A stretch of 64,000 nucleotides of DNA from NCBI RefSeq assembly GCF_000400735.1, contig NZ_KE007371.1, positions 270,702-334,701 on the forward strand, given 5' to 3'. Positions 40,181 to 50,388 of the stretch are shown here, piece after piece. The notes beneath the pieces were generated by a model. The model was not told where the DNA came from, did no database searches, and saw only the letters and a program-made list of their open reading frames with translations. The position numbers and the translations under genes were made by a program. Every line of letters begins with the position of its first letter. Within the stretch, counting starts at the first letter, position 1. The DNA comes from Acinetobacter tandoii DSM 14970 = CIP 107469. GTDB taxonomy: Bacteria; Pseudomonadota; Gammaproteobacteria; Pseudomonadales; Moraxellaceae.

Positions 40181-40292
40181 GCAACTCCCTGCATTCAATT
40201 TATCTTTGACATCTTTATGCATTTTAACCAAATCATGCGAATGCACGAGACTTCACAACAGATTTTTACGATTTATCCAAATTCATCACCAT

Positions 40293-40320
40293 AAAAAAAA
40301 CCCCGCCGAGGCGAGGTTTT
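40293..40320 (-). terminator. Terminator of aceE-aceF
   Basis: AAAACC-CGC/GCG-GGTTTT stem with one mismatch and eight U residues after it on the minus strand. Confidence 0.82.
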
Positions 40321-40341
40321 ATGCGCTGATCTAGAAATAAA

Positions 40342-42306
40342 TTAGAGCAGTAAACTGCGAATATCACCCAATAACTTGGTGAGCTTATTGGTAAAGCGTG
40401 CCGCATCTGCACCATTAATCACACGATGGTCGTAAGACAAAGATAACGGCAACATTAAGCGTGGGTCAAAGTCTTTGCCATTCCAAACAGGCTGCATGGT
40501 TGCTGGTGAGATTCCTAAAATTGCTACTTGTGGCCAGTTCACCAACGGAGTAAATGCCGTACCACCAATTGCACCTAAGCTTGAAATAGTGAAATTCGCA
40601 CCTTGCAAGTCTTTCGGTGAAAGTTTCTTGTCACGTGCTTTTTGACCCAATACACCCAATTCAACTGCAATTTGCTTAATGGTTTTTTGGTCTGGATTAC
40701 GCAATACTGGAACCGTTAAACCATCTGGAGTTGCTACCGCAATTCCCATATGGATTTCATTGCGCAACAGCACTGATTTACCATCATCAGATAAATGACC
40801 TGCGAACTCACGCTCTTCTTTCAACAAATGCGCAACCGCTTTGATGATGAATGCCATAATCGTCAGGCTGATACCTTCTTTTTTGAAGTTGCCTTTCAGT
40901 TCATTACGCCAATCTTCTAACTCAGTAATATCAGCCAAATCAAACTGGGTAACTTGCGGAATAAAGTTGTTTAACGACAATTGCGGAATTGATACTTGCT
41001 GCAAACGCGTCAGTACTTTTTCTTCCACGCCACCAAACGCAGTGAAGTCAGGAAGCTTTGGCAAACCCGAAACCGCTGGTGCAGCAGCAACTGGTGCAGC
41101 TTGTGGCGCAGTTAAACGAGTCTTCACATAAGCAAAGATATCTTCTTTAACAACACGGCCATGCTCACCAGAAGTTTTAACTTGTGACAAGATCACACCA
41201 AGTTCACGAGCAAGCTTGCGTACAGCAGGACCAGCATATACTTTAGCGTTTTCGGCTTCTTGCTCTTTGGTTAACTTGTCACTGCCAGACGCTGGGGCAG
41301 ATACAGCCTGAGTCGGAGCAGGAGCTGCCACTTTAGGTGCTGCTGCCTGTGGAGCTGGAGCTACTTCTGCTTTTGCCGCTGGTGCCGCAGCAGGTGCTTG
41401 GCCTTCAGCTTCAATTGTTGCAAGCAATATACCTTGTGAAACCTGCTGGCCTGCTTGCAAGTGAATCGCTTTCACAACACCCGCAACAGTACTTGGAACT
41501 TCCACAGTCGCTTTATCTGACTCAACCACAACAAGGCTTTGGTCTACATCAACTTTATCGCCAACTTGTACCAAAATTTCAGCAACAACTGCTTTATCTA
41601 CGCCCAAATCAGGAACGTTAATATCAACTGGTCCAGATTGAGTAGCAGTCGCAGTTACAGTTTCTTGTTGAACTGGTGCAGGCACTGCCACTGGAGCTGC
41701 TGTAGAAACAGGAGCTTCAACTGGCGCACTTGATGCAGATGTTGTTTTCACTTTTAACAGTACAACACCTTCTTTCACGGTGTCACCGGCTTGAATTTCA
41801 ACACTTTCAACTGTGCCCGCAACCGTGCTCGGTACTTCAACTGTCGCTTTGTCTGATTCAACTACCACAATACTTTGATCAACTTCAATCGTATCACCAG
41901 CTTTGACCAGTATTTCACCCACGACTGCTTTTTCAACACCAATGTCTGGAACTTGTACATCAACTACAGCACTTGTCGCTGGTTGAGTCGCTGCAACAGG
42001 AGTAGCTACTTCTGGTTTAGCAACTGGAGTAGGTTCAGCTACTTTTTCTTCCACTTTTGCTGCGACAGGAGTTGAAGCAGCATCTGATTCAAGCTCAATC
42101 AATACAGCGCCTTCAGACACTTCATCGCCCACTGCAACACTGATGCTTTTAACCACACCTGCTGAAGTGCTTGGCACTTCAACAGAGGCTTTGTCTGACT
42201 CAAGGAGAACTAGACTGTCATCAACAGCAATCTGGTCACCCACTTTCACTAAAATTTCTGCAACTGTGGCTTTGTCCACGCCAATATCAGGTGTTGTGAT
42301 TTGCAT
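40342..42306 (-). CDS. aceF: Pyruvate dehydrogenase E2 with three lipoyl domains
   Basis: 654 residues. Dihydrolipoyl acetyltransferase core of the pyruvate dehydrogenase complex. Three N-terminal lipoyl domains, each with the lipoylated Lys in ESDKA-(S/T)-VEVPS (about residues 40, 158 and 270), joined by Ala/Pro/Val-rich linkers. A peripheral subunit-binding domain follows (AGPAVRKLARELGV, HGRVVKEDI, near 353-395), then the catalytic domain with the C-terminal active-site SYDHRVINGADAARF. It starts two bases behind the aceE stop (TAAGCATG), so coupled. The lipoyl modules are close repeats of each other at DNA level. Confidence 0.97.
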   Translation of the reverse strand: MQITTPDIGVDKATVAEILVKVGDQIAVDDSLVLLESDKASVEVPSTSAGVVKSISVAVGDEVSEGAVLIELESDAASTPVAAKVEEKVAEPTPVAKPEVATPVAATQPATSAVVDVQVPDIGVEKAVVGEILVKAGDTIEVDQSIVVVESDKATVEVPSTVAGTVESVEIQAGDTVKEGVVLLKVKTTSASSAPVEAPVSTAAPVAVPAPVQQETVTATATQSGPVDINVPDLGVDKAVVAEILVQVGDKVDVDQSLVVVESDKATVEVPSTVAGVVKAIHLQAGQQVSQGILLATIEAEGQAPAAAPAAKAEVAPAPQAAAPKVAAPAPTQAVSAPASGSDKLTKEQEAENAKVYAGPAVRKLARELGVILSQVKTSGEHGRVVKEDIFAYVKTRLTAPQAAPVAAAPAVSGLPKLPDFTAFGGVEEKVLTRLQQVSIPQLSLNNFIPQVTQFDLADITELEDWRNELKGNFKKEGISLTIMAFIIKAVAHLLKEEREFAGHLSDDGKSVLLRNEIHMGIAVATPDGLTVPVLRNPDQKTIKQIAVELGVLGQKARDKKLSPKDLQGANFTISSLGAIGGTAFTPLVNWPQVAILGISPATMQPVWNGKDFDPRLMLPLSLSYDHRVINGADAARFTNKLTKLLGDIRSLLL

Positions 42307-42308
42307 GC

Positions 42309-45023
42309 TTAGTTCTCCTCACCTGATTGTTCTTTGTAGTCCGCAACTGCATGAACTTCAGGGTGTGCCTGAGGAGCCCATGCCACTGGACGGTCTGTAT
42401 CTAACTCAAATGAAGAAATCGCATCTTTGACTAGGCGCGCATCGACTTCACCTTCATCTGCTAGTTTTTTCAAGGTCGCAACCACAATGTGTGCAGCATC
42501 TACGCCAAAATAGCTACGTAAGTTTGCACGTGTATCTGAACGGCCATAACCATCTGTACCTAAGGCTACGAATGGACGGTTGTCAGGTAAGTAAGCACGA
42601 ACTTGTTCGCTATACGCGCGCATATGATCAGTTGCAGACACAACGATACCGTCAGTTGGACGAAGTAACTGAGAAATCCACGCTTCTTTCGCTTGTTCAG
42701 CCAACGGATGTAAGCGGTTGTATTCTTCACATGCCATACCATCACGTGCCAACTCATTGAAGCTTGTTACACTCCAAACGTTTGAATGGATTTGGTATTC
42801 ATCACGTAAGATTTTTGCCGCTTTAATCACTTCACGTAGAATGACACCCGAACCGAGCAATTGAACTGTTGCTTTCTCATCTTGTTCGAATAAGTACATC
42901 CCACGCTTAATGCCTTCTTCAACACCTTGTGGCATTTCAGGGTGTTCGTAGTTTTCGTTCATTACGGTGAGGTAGTAGAAAATACGCTCTTGGTTCACAT
43001 ACATACGCTGTAAACCATCATGTACGATCACTGCTAATTCATAACCAAAGCATGGATCATAAGACACACAGTTTGGAATCGTGTTCGCAAGGATGTGCGA
43101 GTGACCATCTTGGTGCTGTAAGCCTTCACCGTTCAGTGTCGTACGACCAGCAGTTGCACCTAACAAGAAACCTTGAGCTTGTGCATCACCCGCAGCCCAT
43201 GCAATGTCACCAATACGTTGGAAACCAAACATAGAGTAGTACATGTACATTGGAATCATCGGCAAGTTATTGGTTGAATAACTCGTTGCCAACGCTGCCC
43301 ATGCACTCATCGCGCCCGCTTCGTTAATGCCTTCTTGAAGCATGTGACCGTCTTTTGCTTCGCGGTAATGCATTAACTGTTCTTGGTCTTCTGGGGTGTA
43401 CTTTTGACCGTGAGCGGCATAAATACCGAGCTGACGGAACATCCCTTCTAAACCAAACGTACGTGCTTCATCTGGAACGATTGGTACTACGCGATCTTTA
43501 ATTGCTTTTTCTTTAAGTAAAGAAGCAATCAAACGAACCATCACCATGGTAGTAGATTGTTCTTTGCCCGCAGAACCTTTTAATACTGCATCAAATACCG
43601 ACAATTCAGGAATGGCTAATTGCTCACTCTCTTTACGACGTGCAGGTAGGTAACCACCCAAAGCTTCACGACGCGCCTTCATATACTTCATTTCTGGAGA
43701 GTTTTCACTTGGGCGGTAGAATGGAAGCTCTTCTAACTTATCGTCTGTAAATGGCAGGTTGAAACGGTCACGTACATATTTCAAAGAGTCGATCTGCATT
43801 TTCTTGATTTGGTGAGTTTTGTTCACCGCTTCAATTTCTTCAGACAAACCGTAACCTTTAACAGTTTTCGCAAGAATAACTGTTGGTTGACCTTTGGCTT
43901 TCATTGCTTCTGCATATGCAGCAAAAACCTTGTACGGGTCATGACCACCACGGTTAAGATTATCGATATCTTCATCGCTTAAATCTTTTACAAGCTCCGC
44001 AGCTTCTGGGTACTTGCCAAAGAATTTCTCACGCGTGTATGCACCACCTTTTACTTGATAGCGTTGGTATTCACCATCAACTGTCTCTTCCATGACCGCT
44101 TTTAAAGCGCCTGTGCTGTCTTTTGCAAGTAGCGGATCCCAATGACGACCCCATACTACTTTAATGACACGCCAGCCTGCACCACGGAATAAAGATTCTA
44201 ATTCTTGAATAATTTTACCGTTACCACGTACAGGACCATCTAGACGCTGTAAGTTACAGTTAACAACCCAAATGAGGTTATCAAGTTTTTCACGGCCAGC
44301 TAGTGAAATTGCACCAGTACTTTCTGGCTCATCCATCTCACCATCGCCCAGATAAGCCCAAACTTTACGATCTTCTTCTTTGATCAAGCCACGGTTCATC
44401 AAATATTTTTGAATGTGTGCTTGATAAATCGACATGATTGGACCAAGACCCATTGATACCGTTGGGAATTGCCAATAGTCCGGCATTAAGTATGGATGTG
44501 GATAGCTTGGTAAACCATTACCGCCCACTTCACGGCGGAAATTACTTAACTGTTCTTCAGTTAAACGTCCTTCCAAGAAAGAACGTGCATAAATACCAGG
44601 CGCACAGTGACCTTGGTAATAAATCATATCCCCGCCAAAGTTATTGCTGTTTGCGCGGAAGAAGTGGTTAAAACCAACATCGTATAAAGTTGCTGAAGAT
44701 GCAAAACTCGCCAAGTGACCACCTAGGTCATCACCTGTTTTATTGGCACGAAGTACCATTGCCAAAGCATTCCAACGAATCAATGCACGAATACGGCGTT
44801 CCATATCTTGGTCGCCTGGCATTGCTGGTTGTTCTTCAACAGAAACCGTATTTAAATAAGGAGTGTTTAAGCGCTGAATAGGAACATGTTTCGCGATTGC
44901 ACGTTGATATAATTTTTCTAATAAAAATGCAGCACGCTCTGTTCCCATGTGTTTTAGAACCGAATCGAAAGCATCTTGCCATTCTTGGGTTTCTTGCGCA
45001 TCTGTATCGCCATAAAACGCCAT
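42309..45023 (-). CDS. aceE: Pyruvate dehydrogenase E1 (homodimeric type)
   Basis: 904 residues from ATG 45023 (MAFYGDTDAQ), behind AGGTGGATT; an open extension of 15 codons lacks family similarity. Thiamine-diphosphate enzyme that decarboxylates pyruvate and acetylates the E2 lipoyl groups. Visible: GHCAPGIYARSFLEGRLTE, the ThDP fold GDGEMDEPES...NLIWVVNCNLQRLDGPVRGNGK, in pieces, and the second-domain TAGRTTLNGEGLQHQDGHS. Operon with aceF. No pdhR regulator or lpd gene lies adjacent. Confidence 0.97.
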   Translation of the reverse strand: MAFYGDTDAQETQEWQDAFDSVLKHMGTERAAFLLEKLYQRAIAKHVPIQRLNTPYLNTVSVEEQPAMPGDQDMERRIRALIRWNALAMVLRANKTGDDLGGHLASFASSATLYDVGFNHFFRANSNNFGGDMIYYQGHCAPGIYARSFLEGRLTEEQLSNFRREVGGNGLPSYPHPYLMPDYWQFPTVSMGLGPIMSIYQAHIQKYLMNRGLIKEEDRKVWAYLGDGEMDEPESTGAISLAGREKLDNLIWVVNCNLQRLDGPVRGNGKIIQELESLFRGAGWRVIKVVWGRHWDPLLAKDSTGALKAVMEETVDGEYQRYQVKGGAYTREKFFGKYPEAAELVKDLSDEDIDNLNRGGHDPYKVFAAYAEAMKAKGQPTVILAKTVKGYGLSEEIEAVNKTHQIKKMQIDSLKYVRDRFNLPFTDDKLEELPFYRPSENSPEMKYMKARREALGGYLPARRKESEQLAIPELSVFDAVLKGSAGKEQSTTMVMVRLIASLLKEKAIKDRVVPIVPDEARTFGLEGMFRQLGIYAAHGQKYTPEDQEQLMHYREAKDGHMLQEGINEAGAMSAWAALATSYSTNNLPMIPMYMYYSMFGFQRIGDIAWAAGDAQAQGFLLGATAGRTTLNGEGLQHQDGHSHILANTIPNCVSYDPCFGYELAVIVHDGLQRMYVNQERIFYYLTVMNENYEHPEMPQGVEEGIKRGMYLFEQDEKATVQLLGSGVILREVIKAAKILRDEYQIHSNVWSVTSFNELARDGMACEEYNRLHPLAEQAKEAWISQLLRPTDGIVVSATDHMRAYSEQVRAYLPDNRPFVALGTDGYGRSDTRANLRSYFGVDAAHIVVATLKKLADEGEVDARLVKDAISSFELDTDRPVAWAPQAHPEVHAVADYKEQSGEEN

Positions 45024-45353
45024 AATCCACCTATTCCTTAAGCTTAATCTATTATGTATATGTACCATACTTTGGTATTAGAAGTTATCGCTGTAGCTGA
45101 ATACGGGCAGGTACCACTATTTATAAAATAAATAATTAATGACGATTTAACACTCAAATTAACAAAAAATCGCCAATAATGATGTTTTTTTATACAAACA
45201 AAACTCTTCTGCCTGATAACATGAAAAAAGATACAGAAAACGTCACTACTTTGGTGCAAATATTGGAAACAATAAAAAGGCAGTGTATGGGAAAGAGGTA
45301 GGACCCAATACACTGCCTTTAGAAGGATTTGAAGCTTTAATAACGAGATGTAA
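45024..45353. other. Intergenic region aceE / M23 peptidase
   Basis: AT-rich promoter region for aceE plus a long terminator hairpin for the peptidase gene. No further gene or site recognised; a short open frame across it follows no ribosome binding site. Confidence 0.5.
45276..45320 (-). terminator. Terminator of the M23 peptidase gene
   Basis: 13-bp stem AAAGGCAGTGTAT/ATACACTGCCTTT extended by GGG/CCC with one bulged base; U-rich tract on the minus strand. Confidence 0.82.
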
Positions 45354-46043
45354 TTATGGCAACATGGCTAAATAAGTTGATGGATTTTTACGCTGACCAT
45401 CTTTTACAACTTCATAATGCAAATGTGGTCCCGTACAACGGCCTGTACAACCCACATTGGCAATATGTTCACCCGCATTTACTCGATCACCAACACGTGC
45501 AATTAAACGTGAAGCATGTGCATAACGTGTGATATAACCATTGCCATGGTTAATTTCAACATATTGACCATAACCAGAACCCCAACCCGATTTGGTTACA
45601 ACACCTGGTCCTGTCGCATAAATTGGCGTACCACTTGGTGCTGACAAATCTAAACCAGAGTGATGTTCAGCACGACCACCCATAGTACGACCACCAAAGT
45701 CCGAGCTGATGCGTTTCATGTCTGGTAATGGATGAGAGACTAACCATGAATAAGGACTATTCGAAGATGCAGAATACGAAGTTTTAGTGGCATATTTTTT
45801 AGCAATCGATTCGTTATTTAGCTCAACTGTTTTTTCACGCAATCTGACTGATAACTCGGTACTTGCAGGAAGATCAATATCTTCAGGTTCAGCATACGAA
45901 CCTTGTGCTAAAGTTTGAGTCAGTTGCTCTATACGATCTGGTGAAGCAGTGGTGTTAGAATTTAATTGAACTAAATCAGCGAAAGCCACCGATGCGGCCG
46001 AAGCTGCCAAAGAAAATGCCAATAAAATACGTCTTGTGTGCAT
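45354..46043 (-). CDS. M23 family (LytM-type) metallopeptidase, exported
   Basis: 229 residues with a signal peptide ending near VAFA-D, so periplasmic. The C-terminal half is a peptidase M23 domain with zinc ligands in EHHSGLDLSAPSGTPIYA (H-x3-D) and GPHLHYEV (H-x-H), and YGQYVEINHGNGYITRYAH. All ligands look intact, so it should be an active peptidoglycan endopeptidase. Ribosome binding site AGAGG. Divergent from a DUF721/DciA gene and near lpxC, the same grouping as in Pseudomonas. Confidence 0.93.
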   Translation of the reverse strand: MHTRRILLAFSLAASAASVAFADLVQLNSNTTASPDRIEQLTQTLAQGSYAEPEDIDLPASTELSVRLREKTVELNNESIAKKYATKTSYSASSNSPYSWLVSHPLPDMKRISSDFGGRTMGGRAEHHSGLDLSAPSGTPIYATGPGVVTKSGWGSGYGQYVEINHGNGYITRYAHASRLIARVGDRVNAGEHIANVGCTGRCTGPHLHYEVVKDGQRKNPSTYLAMLP

Positions 46044-46150
46044 GAAAACCTCTTTAAACTGTTCTTACAAAAGTTCCTTGCGTGATCTCTTCCTTGATAT
46101 CTACTGAAAGGAGCGCATAAGATTAAGACACAAATATGAAGGTAATATGT

Positions 46151-46591
46151 ATGTCTGAACCAGAGAATCTCTTTCAACAAACAAGAAAACGCATAAAAAC
46201 AGGAAACTTGTCGTTTCTCTCAACCCAAGTTGCTGCATGGCAGAAACTTAGCAAACTCATTCAACCGTTATTGCCTCAACCAGAGCAATGGCAGGTTGCT
46301 TGTTATCAATATGGTGTTTTAACCGTAACGGGTGAAAATCAAGCGATGGTGAGTCAACTTGGTTACTTACAAAAGCACTATATTGTTCAATTGGCTCAAC
46401 TAGAAGAACTGAAAGACTTACAAAAAATACAGGTTCGTTTAAGAGTATCCTCAAAAACTACACAGACAACTGAATCATCTTCCCGATCTCTTAGCCCAGA
46501 AACCCAAGATTTATTAAAAGGGGCTGCTGACTTTGTGAGCGACCCTAAGCTTAGCCAAGCAATGCTACGTTTGGCAAGCAATAAAAAGTAA
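46151..46591 (+). CDS. dciA: DUF721 / DciA-like replicative helicase accessory protein
   Basis: 146 residues from ATG 46151 (MSEPENLF). The DUF721 fold spans about residues 10-95, with W near residue 30 and the hydrophobic YGVLTVTGENQAMVSQLGYL pattern. DciA is the ancestral DnaB loader or operator found in bacteria without DnaC or DnaI. The C-terminal tail is Ser/Thr-rich and then helical. The gene lies between the M23 peptidase and lpxC, a conserved order in Pseudomonas. Divergent from the peptidase and convergent with lpxC. Confidence 0.75.
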   Translation: MSEPENLFQQTRKRIKTGNLSFLSTQVAAWQKLSKLIQPLLPQPEQWQVACYQYGVLTVTGENQAMVSQLGYLQKHYIVQLAQLEELKDLQKIQVRLRVSSKTTQTTESSSRSLSPETQDLLKGAADFVSDPKLSQAMLRLASNKK

Positions 46592-46688
46592 CCTAGGGCT
46601 GGGTTTGGAAAATGCCTCAGCCAACGAACGTGACTTAATTCACATTTCAATTTGTTATATTATAACGTAGCCCATATAAGACAATGAC

Positions 46689-47591
46689 TTATGTCACACT
46701 TACATAAGGGATTGGACATTGATCCATGTCATCAAATGTTACAATTTCGTAGCTACTTGGATCACTTTGAACATTGCGTAACAATTGGTTATTGAGAGCA
46801 TGACCTGACTTATATCCATCAAATTTCGCAATAATTTGATGTCCTAATAAATATAAATCACCTACAGCATCCAATATTTTGTGACGAACAAATTCATCTG
46901 AGAAGCGCAAACCTTCTTCATTGACCACGCCAGTATCATCTACACCAATGGCATTCTCTAAACTTGCCCCTAAAGCCAAATTGTTGGCTTTTAAATAATC
47001 TAAGTCCATCATGAAGCCAAATGTACGTGCTTCACTAACTTCGTAGACAAAAGTTTCAGTTGAAAAATCGATGGTGGCTGACTGATATTCTTTTTTAAAT
47101 GCGGGGTGGTCAAAATCGATGGTGAAATTCAGTTGAAAACCTGAATGGGGCGTGAAAATTGCACGCTTATCATCAATTAATGCTTCAACAGGTTTTAAGA
47201 TTCGAATAAATTTTTTGGCTGCATTTTGCTCGACCAATCCACCTTGCATTAACAGATAGATAAATGGGCCAGCACTGCCATCCATAATTGGCACTTCTGA
47301 AGCCGAAACTTCGATAATTAAATTATCAATACCCAAACCTGCGATCGCACTCATCACATGTTCAATGGTGCCTACTTTGGCATCTTCCTGAACCAAATTA
47401 GAGCACATAAAGGCTTCTTGAATCAGCATTGCATCGGCTTGAATGTCCACAGGTGGATCCAAATCAATACGGCGAAATACAATACCCCCATCCACATGGT
47501 GCGGCACAAAGTTCATTAATACCTTTTGCCCACTATGAAGACCAATACCGCTCGCTTTCACGACACGTTGCAGGGTACGCTGTTTCAACAT
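46689..47591 (-). CDS. lpxC: LpxC UDP-3-O-acyl-GlcNAc deacetylase
   Basis: 300 residues. Zinc enzyme for the first committed step of lipid A synthesis. Start [24 protein letters not shown], in pieces; zinc ligand His in [17 protein letters not shown], second [10 protein letters not shown] with His and Asp, and the catalytic His in [19 protein letters not shown] is also typical. AAAGAGC before the ATG. Last gene in the division-cluster direction, separated from ftsZ by a terminator, so transcribed from its own promoter. Confidence 0.97.
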   Translation of the reverse strand: MLKQRTLQRVVKASGIGLHSGQKVLMNFVPHHVDGGIVFRRIDLDPPVDIQADAMLIQEAFMCSNLVQEDAKVGTIEHVMSAIAGLGIDNLIIEVSASEVPIMDGSAGPFIYLLMQGGLVEQNAAKKFIRILKPVEALIDDKRAIFTPHSGFQLNFTIDFDHPAFKKEYQSATIDFSTETFVYEVSEARTFGFMMDLDYLKANNLALGASLENAIGVDDTGVVNEEGLRFSDEFVRHKILDAVGDLYLLGHQIIAKFDGYKSGHALNNQLLRNVQSDPSSYEIVTFDDMDQCPIPYVSVT

Positions 47592-47656
47592 GCTCTTTCT
47601 ATCATCTGCCCATAAATCCGCTATACGTTAGCATATTTAGCCATTGATAAAAAACA

Positions 47657-47682
47657 AAAAGGTAGCGATAACGCTACCTTTT
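47657..47682 (-). terminator. Terminator of ftsZ
   Basis: AAAAGGTAGCG/CGCTACCTTTT stem, loop ATAA, then TTTTTGTTTTTT on the minus strand. Confidence 0.9.
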
Positions 47683-47715
47683 ATAGTATTTCAAAAGCAA
47701 GTTATTGAAAAATAA

Positions 47716-48900
47716 TTACTTACGTTGCTGATTTTTCAAATAATCTTGAATACTCATTGGTGTTGGGCGTGATGCACCAGCAGATGAAGCCGCATTAATT
47801 GCTGGAGCATCAGCCTGCTGACGTTGAATCGCAGGAACATCATCTTCCTCAACCACAGCATGGGTCGTTGCAGAACGTGAAACCTGCGTATTTGGACGCT
47901 TCACAGGTTCAATCGCATCTGCTGAATTGCGGGTTAAACCTGTTGCAATCACAGTCACGCTAATTTCATCACGTGCATCAGGGTCAAAGACCGTACCGTA
48001 GAAGACTTGACCTTCATCCAAGTCCACAATTTGGTTCACGACATCGGTAATTTCTTCAATTTCACCAAAGGTAACATCATCACCACCAGTGACGTTAATC
48101 AAAATACCCTTAGCATTCATAATAGTTACGTTATCTAATAACGGACTACGAATCGCCTGTTCTGCAGCTTGACGCGCACGATGTTCACCACGACCTGAGC
48201 CTGCACCCATCATGGCATAACCACGAGTACTCATTGCTGTTTTCAAGTCGGCAAAGTCAAGGTTAATGTGACCAGGGCGAACCACCAAATCGAAGATACT
48301 GCGTACCGCATTCAACAATACATCATCTGCCTTTTTATAAGCATCTTTCATCGAGATATCGCGGAATACTTTGAGCAAACGCTGGTTTGGAATAATAATA
48401 AGTGAGTCTACGTGCGCTTCTAAAGCCTCAATGCCTTTTTCAGCAGACTGTTGACGACGCTTACCTTCAAAATTAAACGGCGTAGTCACTACACCTACCG
48501 TTAAAATACCCATTTCTTTGGCAATTTCTGCAACGACTGGTGCAGCACCTGTACCTGTACCACCACCCATACCCGCAGTCACGAACACCATGTCGGTGCC
48601 TTCTAAATGCTGGCGGATCAACTCACGACTTTCTTCGGCCGCCGTTTGACCCACTTGAGGATTGGCACCTGCACCTAAACCACGGGTACTTTGTTCGCCT
48701 AACTGGATTTTAAATTGCGCATTCATACGGTCTAATGCTTGCTTGTCCGTATTGGCACAAACAAATTTTACACCTTGAATATCCGATTCCAACATGTGTT
48801 GAACGGCATTACCGCCTGCACCACCTACACCAAATACAGTGAAACGGGCTTGACCGTTGCTATCGTTCTGATCATCTTCTAAAAATTCAAATGAGGCCAT
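47716..48900 (-). CDS. ftsZ: FtsZ cell division GTPase
   Basis: 394 residues from ATG 48900 ([11 protein letters not shown]). Tubulin-like GTPase forming the Z ring. Signature [14 protein letters not shown], the N-terminal [14 protein letters not shown], the T7 loop [11 protein letters not shown] and the C-terminal conserved peptide near the end ([16 protein letters not shown]) that binds FtsA and ZipA. A linker of about 60 residues precedes that peptide. Part of the ddlB-ftsQ-ftsA-ftsZ run. Confidence 0.97.
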   Translation of the reverse strand: MASFEFLEDDQNDSNGQARFTVFGVGGAGGNAVQHMLESDIQGVKFVCANTDKQALDRMNAQFKIQLGEQSTRGLGAGANPQVGQTAAEESRELIRQHLEGTDMVFVTAGMGGGTGTGAAPVVAEIAKEMGILTVGVVTTPFNFEGKRRQQSAEKGIEALEAHVDSLIIIPNQRLLKVFRDISMKDAYKKADDVLLNAVRSIFDLVVRPGHINLDFADLKTAMSTRGYAMMGAGSGRGEHRARQAAEQAIRSPLLDNVTIMNAKGILINVTGGDDVTFGEIEEITDVVNQIVDLDEGQVFYGTVFDPDARDEISVTVIATGLTRNSADAIEPVKRPNTQVSRSATTHAVVEEDDVPAIQRQQADAPAINAASSAGASRPTPMSIQDYLKNQQRK

Positions 48901-49061
48901 GACCTTTAAATTTCCTAATTCGTAATTGGCAGTCACTTAAGCCCGTATACTGCCTTGATCTGCATAAATAAAATTGGTTTTAGAATGCTGTTCAATGTCT
49001 AGGTTGTCAAGTCTTGACCGCCTAACGTACAACTTCCAAACAATATTCCTTAAAAATACCA

Positions 49062-50324
49062 CTAAAAAATAGACTTCAACTTGTCATTTAGCCCTGACCA
49101 TGCTCGTCCAGCACGTTTCCAGAACGAAAGTGTTTCAGGGTCTACGGTTTCTACCAAGGTCTCTTGTGGATCCCCTTGACTGAACATCAATAAGCCCGCC
49201 GCCGTTGCGTATTGGGAACGGCGTAATGATGCCAAATAAGGCTCATCGGCATAAACTTGTACAGGTGGATTGCCCAAATGCGCTGAAATACCCAACATGC
49301 GACGCACCAAGCTGACCATGCCTTCAATTTGGCAAGCATCACCCGTCAAAACAACACCATGATATAAACCATGAATAGCGCCACTACGCTCAAGTGCTTC
49401 TCGAACTTGGGTCAAAATTTCTTCATAGCGTGCAATCATAATGTCAGACAATTCAATTCGGCTAATGGTTTGCGGACCATCGATCCCTTGAATTTGAATC
49501 ATATGGTCGGGTTTAACCACTTTTAAATCAACACAACCATAAAGTAACTTAATTCTTTCTGCTTCTTCTGTCGTGGTTTGTAAAACGGCAGCAATATCAC
49601 GTGTCACATGTTCACCGCCACGTTGTAACGTTTCCGCCATCGCCAGACGACCATCTAAATAGACCGCAAGATTGGTGGTTCCAGCGCCCATATCGAGCAA
49701 ACAAACCCCATATTCTTTTTCGTCTTTCAGCAAACTGGCTTCTGCTGTGGCCAAACAAGACACCACCATTTTTTCTACGGTGATGTTTGCACCTTTCATG
49801 GCACGATCCAAATTCTGCATGGTACTGATCGGCAACATCATCAACTGATAATGCCCTTTCATCGTGTGTGCGGACATCCGAATTGGATTCTGCACCCATT
49901 CTGGAGAATCATCCAATTCAAAACCTAGTGGAACTGCACTTACCAAATAATGATCTGAAGTGACATGGCTGGCTTTGGCCAACTCTAATGCTCTCACGAC
50001 TTCATTGGTGCTAATACTATGTTCAGCGTTTTCAATTGGGGTACGCCCCGAAGCATAAAAACTTTTTAATTCTGCACTTGGAATAGAAACCCAAGCTGAA
50101 TGCACACGGCACTCAGCCATATCTTCCGCTTCCTGAACGGCATTTTTTATCGCCGTGATGACTTTGTCCAAGCTCACGATTTTGCCTTTGTTCATACCGC
50201 GGTTACGTGCAGTCGCCATCCCAATGACTTGTATCTTGTCTGGGGCATGCACCTTACCAATCAAAACTGAAACTTTATGTGTCCCAATGTCAATCGCAAC
50301 AACTGAGGGAACAGCTTCACTCAT
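49062..50324 (-). CDS. ftsA: FtsA cell division actin-like ATPase
   Basis: 420 residues. Links FtsZ to the inner membrane. Actin-like ATP motifs: AIDIGTHKVSVLIG (phosphate 1), CLLDMGAGTTNLAVY (phosphate 2) and VVLTGDACQIEG (adenosine). The 1C domain lies near 85-165. A C-terminal amphipathic helix (FWKRAGRAWSGLNDKLKSIF) gives the membrane anchor. A gap of about 160 bases to ftsZ can hold a promoter. Confidence 0.97.
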   Translation of the reverse strand: MSEAVPSVVAIDIGTHKVSVLIGKVHAPDKIQVIGMATARNRGMNKGKIVSLDKVITAIKNAVQEAEDMAECRVHSAWVSIPSAELKSFYASGRTPIENAEHSISTNEVVRALELAKASHVTSDHYLVSAVPLGFELDDSPEWVQNPIRMSAHTMKGHYQLMMLPISTMQNLDRAMKGANITVEKMVVSCLATAEASLLKDEKEYGVCLLDMGAGTTNLAVYLDGRLAMAETLQRGGEHVTRDIAAVLQTTTEEAERIKLLYGCVDLKVVKPDHMIQIQGIDGPQTISRIELSDIMIARYEEILTQVREALERSGAIHGLYHGVVLTGDACQIEGMVSLVRRMLGISAHLGNPPVQVYADEPYLASLRRSQYATAAGLLMFSQGDPQETLVETVDPETLSFWKRAGRAWSGLNDKLKSIF

Positions 50325-50388
50325 TATTTACTACCATTACATGTTTGTTTAATTTATGGCTTTACGCCTCTATTTATAAAGCCAATCA

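Noticed and set aside
40342..42306. Tandem DNA repeats as a mobile or CRISPR-like array
   Set aside because: The repeats are the three lipoyl-domain coding modules of aceF.
45044..45313. 89-codon frame upstream of aceE
   Set aside because: Low-complexity AT-rich translation over a terminator hairpin; no start signal.
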